Shown one piece after another: positions 34,362 to 43,534 of a stretch of DNA of 64,000 bases. A program made the position numbers and the translations under genes. Position 1 is the first letter of the stretch. Each line of letters begins with the position of its first letter. Source of the DNA: UBA7672 sp963718145 (GTDB lineage: Bacteria; Pseudomonadota; Alphaproteobacteria; Caulobacterales; Hyphomonadaceae); the NCBI GenBank assembly GCA_963718145.1, contig CAVQYJ010000017.1:186001-250000 (forward strand), read 5' to 3'. The notes beneath the pieces were generated by a model. The model worked only from the letters and a program-made list of their open reading frames with translations. It was not told the origin of the DNA and did not search any database.

Positions 34362-34382
34362 ACTTATCGATATTCGATAAGT
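34362..34382. promoter_or_regulatory. Perfect 9-bp inverted repeat between divergent genes
   Basis: ACTTATCGA (34362-34370) and TCGATAAGT (34374-34382) are perfect inverted repeats separated by TAT. The site lies 39 bases upstream of the secreted-protein start and 29 bases before the AraC-family start. An operator shared by both genes is the simplest reading. AraC-type proteins usually bind direct repeats, so another regulator is possible. Confidence 0.6.
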
Positions 34383-34410
34383 ATGTGAGCGGACCCGACG
34401 CACGAAGGCC

Positions 34411-35472
34411 ATGGCTGGCGAGATCAAAAACATGATCGCAGGTTGCAGCACTGCTGGTGGGGCCGCGGCCACGGCTGGGCTCACGGTCGGGGCCGGCCTG
34501 GCGCGTGGGCTCATCCGGTTCGCGGGTTCGAAAGGTGCAAGCGAACTTGAGCTTGCCCGCCGTTCCGGCGCCGACCTTGTCGCGCTCGAGGACCAGGACA
34601 AGCGCGTGCCGATGACAAACTACATCGCGCTCATGCGCGCAGCCAAGGACATGACAGGCGATCCAGCCTTTGCGCTGCACTATGGGGAGGCGGTCGACCT
34701 CTCCGAGCTTTCCATCGTCGGACTGATCATGAATGCGTCGGAGACAATGGGCGAGGCGTTCATCCAGATGAACCGTTTTGGCCGGCTTGCCATCGAATTC
34801 GACGGCGCCGGCGACCGGTTCAAGCACGCACGGAACGATGCGGGCGTTTGGCTCGTCGATACCCGCGCCAATCCCAATGACTTCCCGGAACTCACCGAGG
34901 TGACGTTCGCGCGCCAGACCTGCAGTCCGCGCCGGTTCCTGCCGATGCCGCACGTGCTCGAAGTCCACGTCACCCATGCCGATCCCGGCTATCGCGACGA
35001 GTACGATCGCATCTTCCGCTGCCCTATCGTGTTCGAGAGTCACTGGAACGCCATGCGCATGGACCCCGCCACGTCGAGCCATCGCGTGGCGCTGCAGCCT
35101 CGCTATGTCTTCGGCGTGCTCAGCGAGCGCGCGGCCGACCTGCTCAAGGACCTGCAAGGCTCGAAGACATCGCGTGGGCGCGTCGAAAGCCTGCTGATGC
35201 CCATACTGCACACGGGCGACATCAGCATGGACACGATCGCTGCAAAAATGGGCGTGAGCCGCCAGACCCTGTTCCGCAAGCTGAAGGCAGAGGACGCTAC
35301 ATTCGAGAAGGTGCTCGATGAGCTGCGCCATCGGCTGGCCGTCCACTATCTCGACGGCCGGAAAGTCTCGGTGAATGAAACCGCCTATCTCGTGGGCTTT
35401 TCGGATCCGGCCGCGTTCTCGCGCGCCTTCAAGCGCTGGACCGGTTCGAGCCCGCGTAACCGGCCCGGCTAG
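34411..35472 (+). CDS. AraC-family transcriptional regulator (arabinose-binding-like N-terminal domain)
   Basis: A 353-residue protein. The N-terminal domain (about 40-235) matches the OruR/ArgR-like PF12625 type of AraC regulator: YIALMRAAKDMTGDPAFALH, then DLSELSIVGLIMNASETMGE and CPIVFESHWNAMRMDP. The C-terminal HTH_18 domain (about 255-350) has MDTIAAKMGVSRQTLFRKLK and YLVGFSDPAAFSRAFKRWTG. It probably controls the divergent secreted-protein gene. The effector is unknown. Confidence 0.9.
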   Translation: MAGEIKNMIAGCSTAGGAAATAGLTVGAGLARGLIRFAGSKGASELELARRSGADLVALEDQDKRVPMTNYIALMRAAKDMTGDPAFALHYGEAVDLSELSIVGLIMNASETMGEAFIQMNRFGRLAIEFDGAGDRFKHARNDAGVWLVDTRANPNDFPELTEVTFARQTCSPRRFLPMPHVLEVHVTHADPGYRDEYDRIFRCPIVFESHWNAMRMDPATSSHRVALQPRYVFGVLSERAADLLKDLQGSKTSRGRVESLLMPILHTGDISMDTIAAKMGVSRQTLFRKLKAEDATFEKVLDELRHRLAVHYLDGRKVSVNETAYLVGFSDPAAFSRAFKRWTGSSPRNRPG

Positions 35473-35481
35473 CCCCGCGCG

Positions 35482-35865
35482 TCACTCTGGCATCGGCTTC
35501 GGCTCCCACAGCTCGATGCGAGTGCCTTCCGGGTCGCTGATGTGTGCGAACTTGCCCATGGACTCGTCGTCCACCCGCTTCACCTCGACGCCGTGTTTCG
35601 CGCAGCTGGCCAGCACGCCCTCCAGATCGTCGACCGCAAGGTTGATCATGAAGTCCTTGGTCGAGGGCTCGAAATAGGTGGTGTCCTGCTTGAAGGGGCT
35701 GAACACTGTGGCCGCGCCGGGATGGGCGACCATGGCCTCGGGCCGCAGCACGACGCCGCCCCAGCCCTCAAGCTGCAGCCCCAGCACATCGACATACCAT
35801 TGGAGCAAGGCCTTCGGGTCCTTTGACTTCCAGAATATCCCGCCGACCCCGATCACCTTCGCCAT
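35482..35865 (-). CDS. VOC/glyoxalase-fold protein
   Basis: A 127-residue vicinal-oxygen-chelate fold protein starting MAKVIGVGGIFWKSKDPKAL. It has WYVDVLGLQLEGWGGVVLRP and, at the C-terminus, GKFAHISDPEGTRIELWEP, where the terminal Glu is the usual metal ligand. These proteins include glyoxalases, dioxygenases and resistance proteins; the reaction here cannot be told. The start ATG 35865 follows GAGAGCGG. It is convergent with the AraC gene with 9 bases between. Confidence 0.87.
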   Translation of the reverse strand: MAKVIGVGGIFWKSKDPKALLQWYVDVLGLQLEGWGGVVLRPEAMVAHPGAATVFSPFKQDTTYFEPSTKDFMINLAVDDLEGVLASCAKHGVEVKRVDDESMGKFAHISDPEGTRIELWEPKPMPE

Positions 35866-36074
35866 GCCGCTCTCCCAGATGGATGCATGCCTCAACAAAG
35901 GCCCGCACAGCGCCCGGCGCAATCGCCCGAAAGGGTGATTTACGCGAATTGCGGCACGTTTTTCGCGTGTCCGCGGTGGAATAGGCGACTATCCGAAACC
36001 GCCCGATATGCTGCGTTGCAATGGAGGCCTGACAGCGACTATATCCGGATCAAGGATACGAGAGATTTCCCCCC

Positions 36075-37058
36075 ATGGCCGTGACTGATCCTTCTGACGC
36101 CTTGATTTCGCTCGCGCCCACCAAGGAAGTGGATGTCAGGAAAACGTTCGGGGTGGATCTCGACTGGAAGGTGCCGGCCTTTGCCGAGAAGAACGGCTAT
36201 GTGCCGGATTTCGACCCGGCCTATCGCTTCGACCCGCAGACCACGCGGGCGATCCTCGCGGGTTTCAAGTTCAATCGCCGGGTGATGATCCAAGGCTATC
36301 ACGGCACCGGGAAATCGACCCACATCGAGCAGGTCGCCGCCCGCCTCAACTGGCCGCTGATCCGGATCAACCTCGATAGCCACGTCTCCCGTATCGATCT
36401 CGTCGGCAAGGATGCGATCGTGCTGAAGGACGGCAAGCAGATCACGGAATTCCGCGAAGGGATTCTTCCCTGGGCGTTGCAGCGTCCCATCGCCCTCGTG
36501 TTCGACGAATATGACGCGGGACGTCCGGACGTGATGTTCGTCATCCAGCGCATCCTCGAAGCGTCGGGCCAGCTCACCCTTCTCGACCAGAACCGCGTGA
36601 TGAAGCCGCACCCGAATTTCCGCCTGTTCTCGACCACGAACACGGTCGGTCTCGGCGACACGACAGGCCTCTATCACGGCACCCAGCAGCTCAACCAAGG
36701 TCAGCTCGACCGCTGGTCGATCGTGACGACACTCAACTATCTCGAGCACGACGCCGAAGTGGAGATCGTGTCGGCGAAGGTGCCGGACCTCGACAGGGCG
36801 ACCATCTCCAAGATGGTGCGCGTCGCCGACATGACCCGCAACGCCTTCATCGCCGGCGATATCTCGACGGTCATGTCTCCTCGGACCGTGATCACCTGGG
36901 GCGAGAACACGCTGATCTTCAACGACATCGGCCTCGCCTTCCGCATGACCTTCGTCAACAAGTGCGACGAGCTCGAACGACCGGCGGTAGCGGAATTCTA
37001 CCAGCGCGCCTTCGCCAAGGAGCTGCCCGAGAGCGCGGCGATGGTGAAGGTGGCGTGA
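36075..37058 (+). CDS. cobS: Aerobic cobaltochelatase subunit CobS
   Basis: A 327-residue AAA+ subunit of the CobNST cobaltochelatase, which inserts cobalt into hydrogenobyrinic a,c-diamide in aerobic cobalamin synthesis. Walker A is QGYHGTGKSTHIEQVAARL (about 76-83 core), Walker B ALVFDEYDAGRPDVMFVIQR, then RLFSTTNTVGLGDTTGLYHG. It is co-expressed with cobT in most alphaproteobacteria. Here cobT is 4.5 kb downstream. CobN is not in the window. Confidence 0.96.
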   Translation: MAVTDPSDALISLAPTKEVDVRKTFGVDLDWKVPAFAEKNGYVPDFDPAYRFDPQTTRAILAGFKFNRRVMIQGYHGTGKSTHIEQVAARLNWPLIRINLDSHVSRIDLVGKDAIVLKDGKQITEFREGILPWALQRPIALVFDEYDAGRPDVMFVIQRILEASGQLTLLDQNRVMKPHPNFRLFSTTNTVGLGDTTGLYHGTQQLNQGQLDRWSIVTTLNYLEHDAEVEIVSAKVPDLDRATISKMVRVADMTRNAFIAGDISTVMSPRTVITWGENTLIFNDIGLAFRMTFVNKCDELERPAVAEFYQRAFAKELPESAAMVKVA

Positions 37059-37112
37059 GAGTCCACATCTAGCCGGGTGGCGCGGGACGCCGCTCTCAAC
37101 TAGAGTAGCGTC

Positions 37113-37677
37113 ATGAACGCGCCGGTTCTCCTCTCGAGCTTGAAGCCGAAAATCTCGGCCGTGAACCTGTTTCACATGATCGAGCAGGGCGTAATCGACC
37201 CGCGGGCAAAGTTTGAACTGGTCGAGGGGGAGATCGTTCATATGTCGCCGCAGGGGCCGCTGCACCAGGATATTGCAGCGTTGGCTGCGCCAAAAGACTG
37301 GAGCGCGGCGATGGGCGATGCTTACTGGATATCGCACGGAGCAACCCTCGATCCTTCTGGACGATACGGTGCTCGATCCCGACATCTGCATCTATCCGTT
37401 GGAGCATGTCGGCGAAAGACCTGACGGGCGAGAGGACGACGCTGGTGATCGAGATCGCCGTGTCGAGCAGAATTATGATCTTGGTCAGAAGGCTGAGCTC
37501 TATTCCCGCATGGGCGTTCCAGAACTCTGGGTCGTCGACGCCAACGCCCGCACAACTCATGTGCACCGCGGCCCGCAAGACGGCGGCTGGCGCGACATCA
37601 GCCGCGTTCCGTTCGAGGATCAGCTCTCGCCGGTTGCGGATGCCACGCTCAGCGTGCGTATTGCCGATGCTGGCTGA
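37113..37677 (+). pseudogene. Uma2-family (DUF820) restriction-endonuclease-fold protein, three frameshifts
   Basis: Four fragments align end to end with a Uma2 protein. Frame A gives MNAPVLLSSLKPKISAVNLF to AMGDAYW. The next frame gives EQPSILLDDTVLDPDICIYP. The third gives MSAKDLTGERTTLVIEIAVS. The second frame resumes with QNYDLGQKAELYSRMGVPEL and WVVDANARTTHV to the end. The catalytic PD-(D/E)XK-type residues (LDPDICIYP, VIEIAVSS) are present. Frame changes fall near 37330-37340, 37400-37415 and 37460-37470. It may be a decayed gene or several indel errors; the conserved residues on both sides of each break favour errors or very recent loss. Confidence 0.7.
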
Positions 37678-37721
37678 TCTCCGGCAGCCTGCCTGCGCAA
37701 CCATCCCCTGAGCGATCCTGC

Positions 37722-38252
37722 ATGACCGATCTTGCCATCACCCGCGCAACAGAGGCCGACATTCCCGATCTCGGGATCATTGGGCCGGCTGCCTATGCGG
37801 CCGCCTATCACGAGGACTGGGACGACGCGGTCGGGTTCTTCTGGCAGATCCAGAGCTTCGGCTCCGAGGCGATGGCCAACACGCTGACGCGGCCGGATTC
37901 GCGCGTCTGGATCGCACGGCAGGAAGGCGTCGGTGTCGGTTTCCTCACCATGTTCGTCGGCTCGCTGGAGCCGATCAACGAACGGAAGGACGGCGCCGAG
38001 ATTCCCCGCATCTATCTTCTCCCCGGCGCGCGGCGCGGCGGCATCGGCAAGAAGCTGCTCGAAGCGGCAGAGGCGCAGGCGAAATCCGAAGGCTGCACCT
38101 ATGTCTGGCTCGACGTGATGGAGCACGCCGAGTGGGCGAGGGCGGCCTACGAACGCTGGGGCTTCACCGACATCGGCGGCAAGGTCTTCTCCGGCGGCCT
38201 CCGCCCCGGCCGCAACCGCGGCATGCGCGTGCTGGCGAAAGAGTTGAAGTAG
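37722..38252 (+). CDS. GNAT-family N-acetyltransferase
   Basis: A 176-residue acetyltransferase fold. The acetyl-CoA pocket is visible as IPRIYLLPGARRGGIGKKLL (motif A, R-x-x-G-x-G/A). It is preceded by RVWIARQEGVGVGFLTMFV and followed by VWLDVMEHAEWARAAYERWG and FTDIGG. The substrate is unknown; the length and C-terminus resemble small-molecule GNATs rather than RimI. It is in the accessory stretch between cobS and cobT. Confidence 0.9.
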   Translation: MTDLAITRATEADIPDLGIIGPAAYAAAYHEDWDDAVGFFWQIQSFGSEAMANTLTRPDSRVWIARQEGVGVGFLTMFVGSLEPINERKDGAEIPRIYLLPGARRGGIGKKLLEAAEAQAKSEGCTYVWLDVMEHAEWARAAYERWGFTDIGGKVFSGGLRPGRNRGMRVLAKELK

Positions 38253-38398
38253 CTCATCTCGGCTCGGCCGCCGGTATCCCGGATCTTCCCGCAAGCGAGA
38301 AGGTGTGATCGCGCGGCTGACGCAAGGCGTTGCCGAGGGAAGCATTCCGGGATCAACTTCGCGTCCTGTGGTCCCAAGACAGGCCGCGCGGGGCAGGG

Positions 38399-38581
38399 AT
38401 GGACTGGAAGCTCATCATCATCGGCGTGGCGCTGACTGCGCTGGGGGGCTTCATCATCTGGAAGTTCCGCAAGTCGCGCTTCAACAAGGAGGTCGCGGCG
38501 GGCTGCTTCATGTCGCTTGGCGTACTGCTTGTCCTGACCGGCGTGCCGACCTTGCTGTTCGGGTTCCTGTTCAAGACCTAG
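38399..38581 (+). CDS. 60-residue two-helix membrane protein
   Basis: A short product from ATG 38399 after a GGGGCAGG ribosome site. Two hydrophobic helices (WKLIIIGVALTALGGFIIW and FMSLGVLLVLTGVPTLLFGF) are joined by a basic loop KFRKSRFNKEV. The basic loop implies cytoplasmic loop and periplasmic ends. No family is recognised. Confidence 0.6.
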   Translation: MDWKLIIIGVALTALGGFIIWKFRKSRFNKEVAAGCFMSLGVLLVLTGVPTLLFGFLFKT

Positions 38582-38642
38582 CGCCGCCCTCTACCGTCCC
38601 AACTCGCCGGCCTGTATCGTCGCCTTTGCCGACAAGGAGACG

Positions 38643-39323
38643 ATGATGGCCACAGGCAGCATGATCCGCGTCAAAAGCCGCGACGGGTTCGAGTTGGATG
38701 CGTATCACGTAAAGGCGTCGGGGCCGCGCAAGGGCGGCGTCATCGTCATCCAGGAAATCTTCGGCCTGTCCGACCACGTCAAGGACATGACCGAGCGTTT
38801 CGGCGCTGCGGGCTACGAAGCCATTGCGCCCTCCATGTATGATCGCGCGGCGCCGGGGTTCGTCGTGCAGGCGCAGGACGTCGCCGCGGGCATGGCCAAG
38901 GGCCGAGATCTCGCGATCGGCAATGGTCCGGCGAACGCCATGAGCGATGTCGGCGGCGTCCTCGACCTGTTCCGTTCTTCGGGCAAGGTCTATGTCACCG
39001 GCTATTGCTATGGCGGAACGATGAGCTGGCTAGCCGCTGTGACGCTCGACGGCCTCGCCGCTGCGTCCTGCTACTATGGCGGCAACATCGCCCAGATGGT
39101 CGACCTGAAACCCCGCTGCCCGACGATCTGTCATTTCGGCGCCAAGGATGCGCACATCCCTCTGGTCGGCGCGGTCGACAAGATCCAGGCGGCCCATCCG
39201 GACATTCCTGTCCATATATACGACGCCGGACATGGCTTCGCGCGGAAGAACTCCAGCGACTATGACGCGGCGTCCGACAAGCTCGCCTTCGAGCGGACGC
39301 TGGAGTTGTTTGCGACGTCGTGA
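38643..39323 (+). CDS. Dienelactone hydrolase-family protein
   Basis: A 226-residue alpha/beta hydrolase. The nucleophile elbow GYCYGG places a catalytic cysteine (about residue 121), the hallmark of dienelactone hydrolase. The acid is in FGAKDAHIP and the histidine in YDAGHGFARK. IVIQEIFGLSDHVKDMTERF is the conserved N-terminal block. The start is ATG 38643, seven bases after AAGGAG. Its stop overlaps the start of the next gene. The true substrate may be a lactone or ester. Confidence 0.92.
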   Translation: MMATGSMIRVKSRDGFELDAYHVKASGPRKGGVIVIQEIFGLSDHVKDMTERFGAAGYEAIAPSMYDRAAPGFVVQAQDVAAGMAKGRDLAIGNGPANAMSDVGGVLDLFRSSGKVYVTGYCYGGTMSWLAAVTLDGLAAASCYYGGNIAQMVDLKPRCPTICHFGAKDAHIPLVGAVDKIQAAHPDIPVHIYDAGHGFARKNSSDYDAASDKLAFERTLELFATS

Positions 39324-39871
39324 TGAAGCTGATCTTCATCCATGGTCCGGCGGCGTCAGGCAAGCTGACGGTGGCGCGTGAGCTGTCAAAGCTGACGGGG
39401 CTGGCCGTGTTCCATAACCATCTGGTGGTCGATGCGCTGCTGGAGCGGTTGCCGTTTGGCGATCCGCAATTCGTGCGCCTGCGCGAGTCGATGTGGATGG
39501 CGGGGTTCGAGACGGCGGCGAAGGCGGGAAACTCGCTGATTTTCACGTTTGCACCTGAGCCGACCGTGCCGGCCGGATTTCCAGGGCGGGTCATTGACTT
39601 GATCGAAGGCGCCGGCGGCGAGGTAAAGTTCGTCAAGCTGACGCTGTCGGTGATGGAGCAGGAGAAGCGCATCGGCAATGCCAGCCGCAGCGAATTCAGG
39701 AAACTCATGTCGCTGGATCTGCTCCGCGAATTGCGCGCGGGATTCGAGGCCAGCGAGGCGGCGATGCCGAAAGCCGATCTTGAGATCGACACGGGCGAGA
39801 CAGATCCGGAAACGGCAGCGCGGCGGATATCGTCGGCCTTTGGACTTGCCGAGACATCCGCCGCATCGTGA
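39323..39871 (+). CDS. P-loop kinase-like protein, function unknown
   Basis: A 182-residue NTP-binding protein. Walker A-like FIHGPAASGKLTVARELSKL at the N-terminus has the G-x(4)-G-K-x pattern with Leu in place of Thr/Ser after Lys. The rest is helical with a likely LID region near EKRIGNASRSEF. It resembles small AAA/shikimate-kinase-like P-loop proteins of unknown substrate. ATG 39323 overlaps the hydrolase stop; a GTG 3 bases upstream is also possible. Confidence 0.75.
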   Translation: MKLIFIHGPAASGKLTVARELSKLTGLAVFHNHLVVDALLERLPFGDPQFVRLRESMWMAGFETAAKAGNSLIFTFAPEPTVPAGFPGRVIDLIEGAGGEVKFVKLTLSVMEQEKRIGNASRSEFRKLMSLDLLRELRAGFEASEAAMPKADLEIDTGETDPETAARRISSAFGLAETSAAS

Positions 39872-39920
39872 TACCCCAAGCCTTTGGCCATGTGCCTCGA
39901 AGAGGGGTCGAGACTTTCAA

Positions 39921-40127
39921 CTATCTGTTGTCGGCGACCGTGCCCGCGATCGCGCCAGCCGCAGCCCCGATGGCCGCGCCTTTCTTGGCGTTGCCGTCGC
40001 CCGTATTGTTGCCGATGGCGGCGCCGGCCGCGCCGCCGACCGCAGCGCCGCCAAGCGTTCCGCAAGCTCCGAGAGCTATGAAGGAAGCAGCGGCAATGGC
40101 CGCTGCGAAGGATTTCCTGTTCGTCAT
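39921..40127 (-). CDS. Glycine-zipper lipoprotein
   Basis: A 68-residue protein with signal peptide MTNRKSFAAAIAAASFIALG and lipobox ALGAC (cysteine at 22). The mature part is a glycine zipper: GGAAVGGAAGAAIG, then KKGAAIGAAAGAIAGTVAD. Such peptides resemble the outer-membrane SlyB/OsmB/YMGG class, often stress-induced. The start ATG 40127 is the only one giving a lipobox at the right distance. Confidence 0.82.
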   Translation of the reverse strand: MTNRKSFAAAIAAASFIALGACGTLGGAAVGGAAGAAIGNNTGDGNAKKGAAIGAAAGAIAGTVADNR

Positions 40128-40301
40128 GTTGGTCTCCCTATGGATCTGGAAATCAACGCATGCGTCTAACCTGCGTTCCGATCCTGAGTGAGAACAGCGT
40201 GATGTGCGGACAGGCGAGGCTGAAGGCCGCAAGGTTCGCGCCTACCTGAACGCGCCGGCGTAGCGTAGGCATGTCCGATCGTTCATGGGGACTTCGCGCT
40301 C

Positions 40302-41504
40302 GTGGCCCGCCGCTCCATCGCCATCGCCGGTTGCGGCGTCGCCGGCCTCGCGGCAGCCGCCCTGCTGGCGCGGGAGGGCGACAAGGTCGTGGTGTTCGAC
40401 CGGCTGGAGCAGCCGCAGCCGCTTGGCTCCGGCCTCATCCTCCAGCCTGTCGGACTCGCGGTCCTGGACGAAATCGGCGCGGGGAGGCGTATCGGCGCGC
40501 TGGGTGCGCCGATCGAGCGTCTGTTCGGGCGCGTGGTTCCGTCGAATCGCGTCGTGCTCGATGTGCGCTACCGGAATCTCGGCGCAGGCAAGGCTGGCGG
40601 CCTTGCCGTCCATCGGGCCGCATTGTTTCAAGTCCTGTTCGATGCCGCGCGGGAGGCGGGCGCCGAGCTTGTTTCCGGCTGCGAAATCGTCGCTGCGAGG
40701 GACGGCCGCCTGGAATTCGCCGGCGGACGTTCGAGCGCGAAGTTCGATCTGGTCGTCGATGCGCTCGGCGTGAAATCGCCGCTGTCGCGGAAGACGACCC
40801 TGGCGCCGCTGCCCTATGGCGCGCTGTGGGCCAATCTCCCCTGGCCGGAGGAAGATGCATGCTTCGATCCTCACACGCTCGAACAGCGCTACGAAGCGGC
40901 GAGCAGGATGGTGGGGGTGCTTCCCATCGGACGGCTGGACGCCAGCGGGCCGAGGCAAGCGGCGTTTTTCTGGAGTCTCCGGCACGCTGACCTCGCGGCC
41001 TGGCGCGCACAGGATCTTGACGCGTGGAAGGCAGAGGTGCTGCGCCTGTGGCCGCAAACGGAGGCCCTGCTTCGCCAGATCACAACGCGCGAGCAGATGA
41101 TCTTCGCGGCCTACGCTCATGGGACCCTGGCTTCGCCTCTGAATGGAGGCGCCGTCCAGATCGGCGACAGCTGGCATTCGGCGAGCCCGCAACTGGGGCA
41201 GGGCGCCAACATGGCGCTGCTGGATTCCCTTGCGCTCGCTCGCGCCCTCGGGGCGCATGAGGATATTTCCGCGGGGCTTGAAGCCTATGCCCGGGCGCGC
41301 CTGTTCCACATCCGGCTCTACCAGCTTGCGTCCTGGCTGTTCACGCCGGCCTACCAGTCAGACAGCCGCGCCGTCGCCTTTGTGCGCGACTGGCTGATGG
41401 CGCCCATTTCCCGCATCTGGCCCACGCCAAAAATCCTTGCTGCGCTGGTGGCCGGCGCGATCGGTTCGCCACTCGCGTCCATCGACGCCCTCCGCGACGG
41501 TTGA
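40302..41504 (+). CDS. FAD-dependent monooxygenase (PheA/UbiH-type)
   Basis: A 400-residue flavoprotein. SIAIAGCGVAGLAAAALLAR is the N-terminal dinucleotide-binding GxGxxG, with ...VVFDRLEQPQPLGSGLILQP after it. The FAD contact GDSWHSASPQLGQGANMALLD lies at about 285-305. The DG motif (DALGVKSPLSR) is modified in sequence. The start is GTG 40302. The substrate is likely an aromatic or isoprenoid compound; no pathway neighbours are present. It ends 41 bases before cobT. Confidence 0.87.
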   Translation: MARRSIAIAGCGVAGLAAAALLAREGDKVVVFDRLEQPQPLGSGLILQPVGLAVLDEIGAGRRIGALGAPIERLFGRVVPSNRVVLDVRYRNLGAGKAGGLAVHRAALFQVLFDAAREAGAELVSGCEIVAARDGRLEFAGGRSSAKFDLVVDALGVKSPLSRKTTLAPLPYGALWANLPWPEEDACFDPHTLEQRYEAASRMVGVLPIGRLDASGPRQAAFFWSLRHADLAAWRAQDLDAWKAEVLRLWPQTEALLRQITTREQMIFAAYAHGTLASPLNGGAVQIGDSWHSASPQLGQGANMALLDSLALARALGAHEDISAGLEAYARARLFHIRLYQLASWLFTPAYQSDSRAVAFVRDWLMAPISRIWPTPKILAALVAGAIGSPLASIDALRDG

Positions 41505-41545
41505 GGGGTCTTTTCAGGCTTGCATCGCGCCTCTAAGACCGATCC

Positions 41546-43534
41546 ATGACCAAGCCCGTCGACCGGACAGATGTGTTCAAGTCCGCCCTTTCGGCGGCCA
41601 CACGCGCGTTGGCCGGGCAGGACGAGCTGGCGGTCGAATTCTCGGTCGATGGCGGACGGGTTCAGGATGGGCAGATCACGCTCTCCGCGCCGCCGCGCGA
41701 ATTGACTCCGGTCGCTGCCGCGCGGGCGCGCGGGCAGGCCGACGCGCTCGCCCTGAAAGTCGCCCACCACGACGCTCGCGCCCACGCGCGCCACCTGCCG
41801 CAGCGCGAGGACGCGCGCCGCCTGTTCGAGGCCGCCGAGCGGGCGCGCGTCGAATCGATCGGTGCGGCCGCGATGGACGGCGTCGCCGAGAACCTCGATG
41901 CGGCGCTGGCCCAGCGCTGCGAGCGCGCCGGCTATGGCCGCACGATGGACAAGAGCCGTGCGCCGATGGACGACGCGCTGGAATTCGTGCTGCGTGAAGT
42001 GATGACCGGCCGCAAGCTGCCGGCCGCGGCCGAATCCGTCGCGGCGTGCTGGCGCGCCGAGCTGAACGAGAAAGCGGCCGGGGCACTCGCGAAGGCCCGC
42101 GCGCGCATGGACAACCAGAAGGCGTTCTCCGACCTGATGCGCGACTTGCTACGTGACCTCGGCATGGCGGACGAGAGCGCCAACAACAAGGATGGCGACG
42201 ACACCGAGGGCGACAAGGACGAGGAGGGCGAGGCGACAGCCGACGCGCCTGAGGAAGGCGACGGCGAGAGCGAAAGCGATGCCGACGGCGAGCAGCAGGA
42301 TTCCGGCGAAGCCGGCGAGGGCGAACCTGGCGACGAGATCGAGGCCAGCGCTTCGCTCGACTCCGACACCGAGATGGAGGCGAGTGAAGCTGACGAGGAC
42401 GAGCCCGCGACGCCGATCCGTCCCAACTGGCGCGACAGCGATGCTTTCAAGTCCGAGTACAAGGCTTTCACCACGGCGCATGACGAGGTGGCGGGCGCCG
42501 ATACGCTGTGCGACCCCGAGGAGCTGACGCGGCTGCGCGCCTATCTCGATGCGCAGCTTCAGGGCCTGCAGGGGGCTGTGTCCCGGCTGGCCAACCGGCT
42601 GCAGCGGCGGCTGATGGCGCAGCAGAACCGCTCGTGGATGTTCGACCTCGAAGAGGGCGTGCTGGATACGGCGCGTCTCACACGCGTGATCGTCGATCCG
42701 ACGGCGCCGCTGTCATTCAAGATGGAAGACGAGAGCAGGTTTCGCGACACTGTGGTCACGCTGCTGCTCGACAATTCCGGCTCGATGCGCGGGCGGCCGA
42801 TCATGGTGGCGGCGCTGTGTGCGGACATCCTGGCGCGAACGCTGGAGCGCTGCGGCGTCAAGGTCGAGATCCTGGGCTTCACCACGCAGGCTTGGAAGGG
42901 CGGCCTCAGCCGCGAAGACTGGATCAAGGCGGGCAAGCCGGCATCGCCAGGCCGTCTCAACGATTTGCGCCACATCATCTACAAGTCGGCGGATGCGCCG
43001 TGGCGGCGGGTGCGGCGCAATCTCGGGCTGATGATGCGTGAGGGACTTCTCAAGGAGAATATCGACGGCGAGGCCCTGCTCTGGGCGTATGACCGGCTGA
43101 TGGCGCGAGCCGAACAGCGCAAGATCATGATGGTGATCTCCGACGGCGCGCCGGTGGATGATTCCACCCTGTCGGTGAACGTCGGCAACCCGCTGGAAAA
43201 ACATCTGCGCGAGGTGATCGCGCACATTGAGGGGCTGGCCTCGCCGGTGGAGCTGATCGCTATCGGCATCGGCCATGACGTGACGCGCTGGTATCGCCGC
43301 GCGGTGACGATCGTGGATGCGGAGCAGCTCGGCGGCGCCATGACCGACAAGCTCGCCGAGCTGTTCGGCGAGGAGGACGCCAAGGCTGCCAGGGATGCGG
43401 CGCGGGCGCCCGAGGCGCGGGACCAGCCAAGGCGTTCGCCGGCGGCAGCCAGCCGCCCGGTGAAGAAAGGTGCGTTTGGCGAGGTCGCGAAGAAGGTGCG
43501 GGAAGTCGGGGCCGGCAAGGGCTCGCGCCGGTGA
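41546..43534 (+). CDS. cobT: Aerobic cobaltochelatase subunit CobT
   Basis: A 662-residue subunit of cobaltochelatase. A central very acidic stretch (about 205-290, Asp/Glu/Ser-rich) is typical of CobT. The C-terminal von Willebrand A domain has the MIDAS motif TLLLDNSGSMRGRPI (about 412-416 core) and ends in a basic tail. It forms a complex with CobS and CobN. The stop overlaps the next start by 4 bases (ATGA-like), so a DUF885 lipoprotein gene may be co-translated. Confidence 0.96.
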   Translation: MTKPVDRTDVFKSALSAATRALAGQDELAVEFSVDGGRVQDGQITLSAPPRELTPVAAARARGQADALALKVAHHDARAHARHLPQREDARRLFEAAERARVESIGAAAMDGVAENLDAALAQRCERAGYGRTMDKSRAPMDDALEFVLREVMTGRKLPAAAESVAACWRAELNEKAAGALAKARARMDNQKAFSDLMRDLLRDLGMADESANNKDGDDTEGDKDEEGEATADAPEEGDGESESDADGEQQDSGEAGEGEPGDEIEASASLDSDTEMEASEADEDEPATPIRPNWRDSDAFKSEYKAFTTAHDEVAGADTLCDPEELTRLRAYLDAQLQGLQGAVSRLANRLQRRLMAQQNRSWMFDLEEGVLDTARLTRVIVDPTAPLSFKMEDESRFRDTVVTLLLDNSGSMRGRPIMVAALCADILARTLERCGVKVEILGFTTQAWKGGLSREDWIKAGKPASPGRLNDLRHIIYKSADAPWRRVRRNLGLMMREGLLKENIDGEALLWAYDRLMARAEQRKIMMVISDGAPVDDSTLSVNVGNPLEKHLREVIAHIEGLASPVELIAIGIGHDVTRWYRRAVTIVDAEQLGGAMTDKLAELFGEEDAKAARDAARAPEARDQPRRSPAAASRPVKKGAFGEVAKKVREVGAGKGSRR

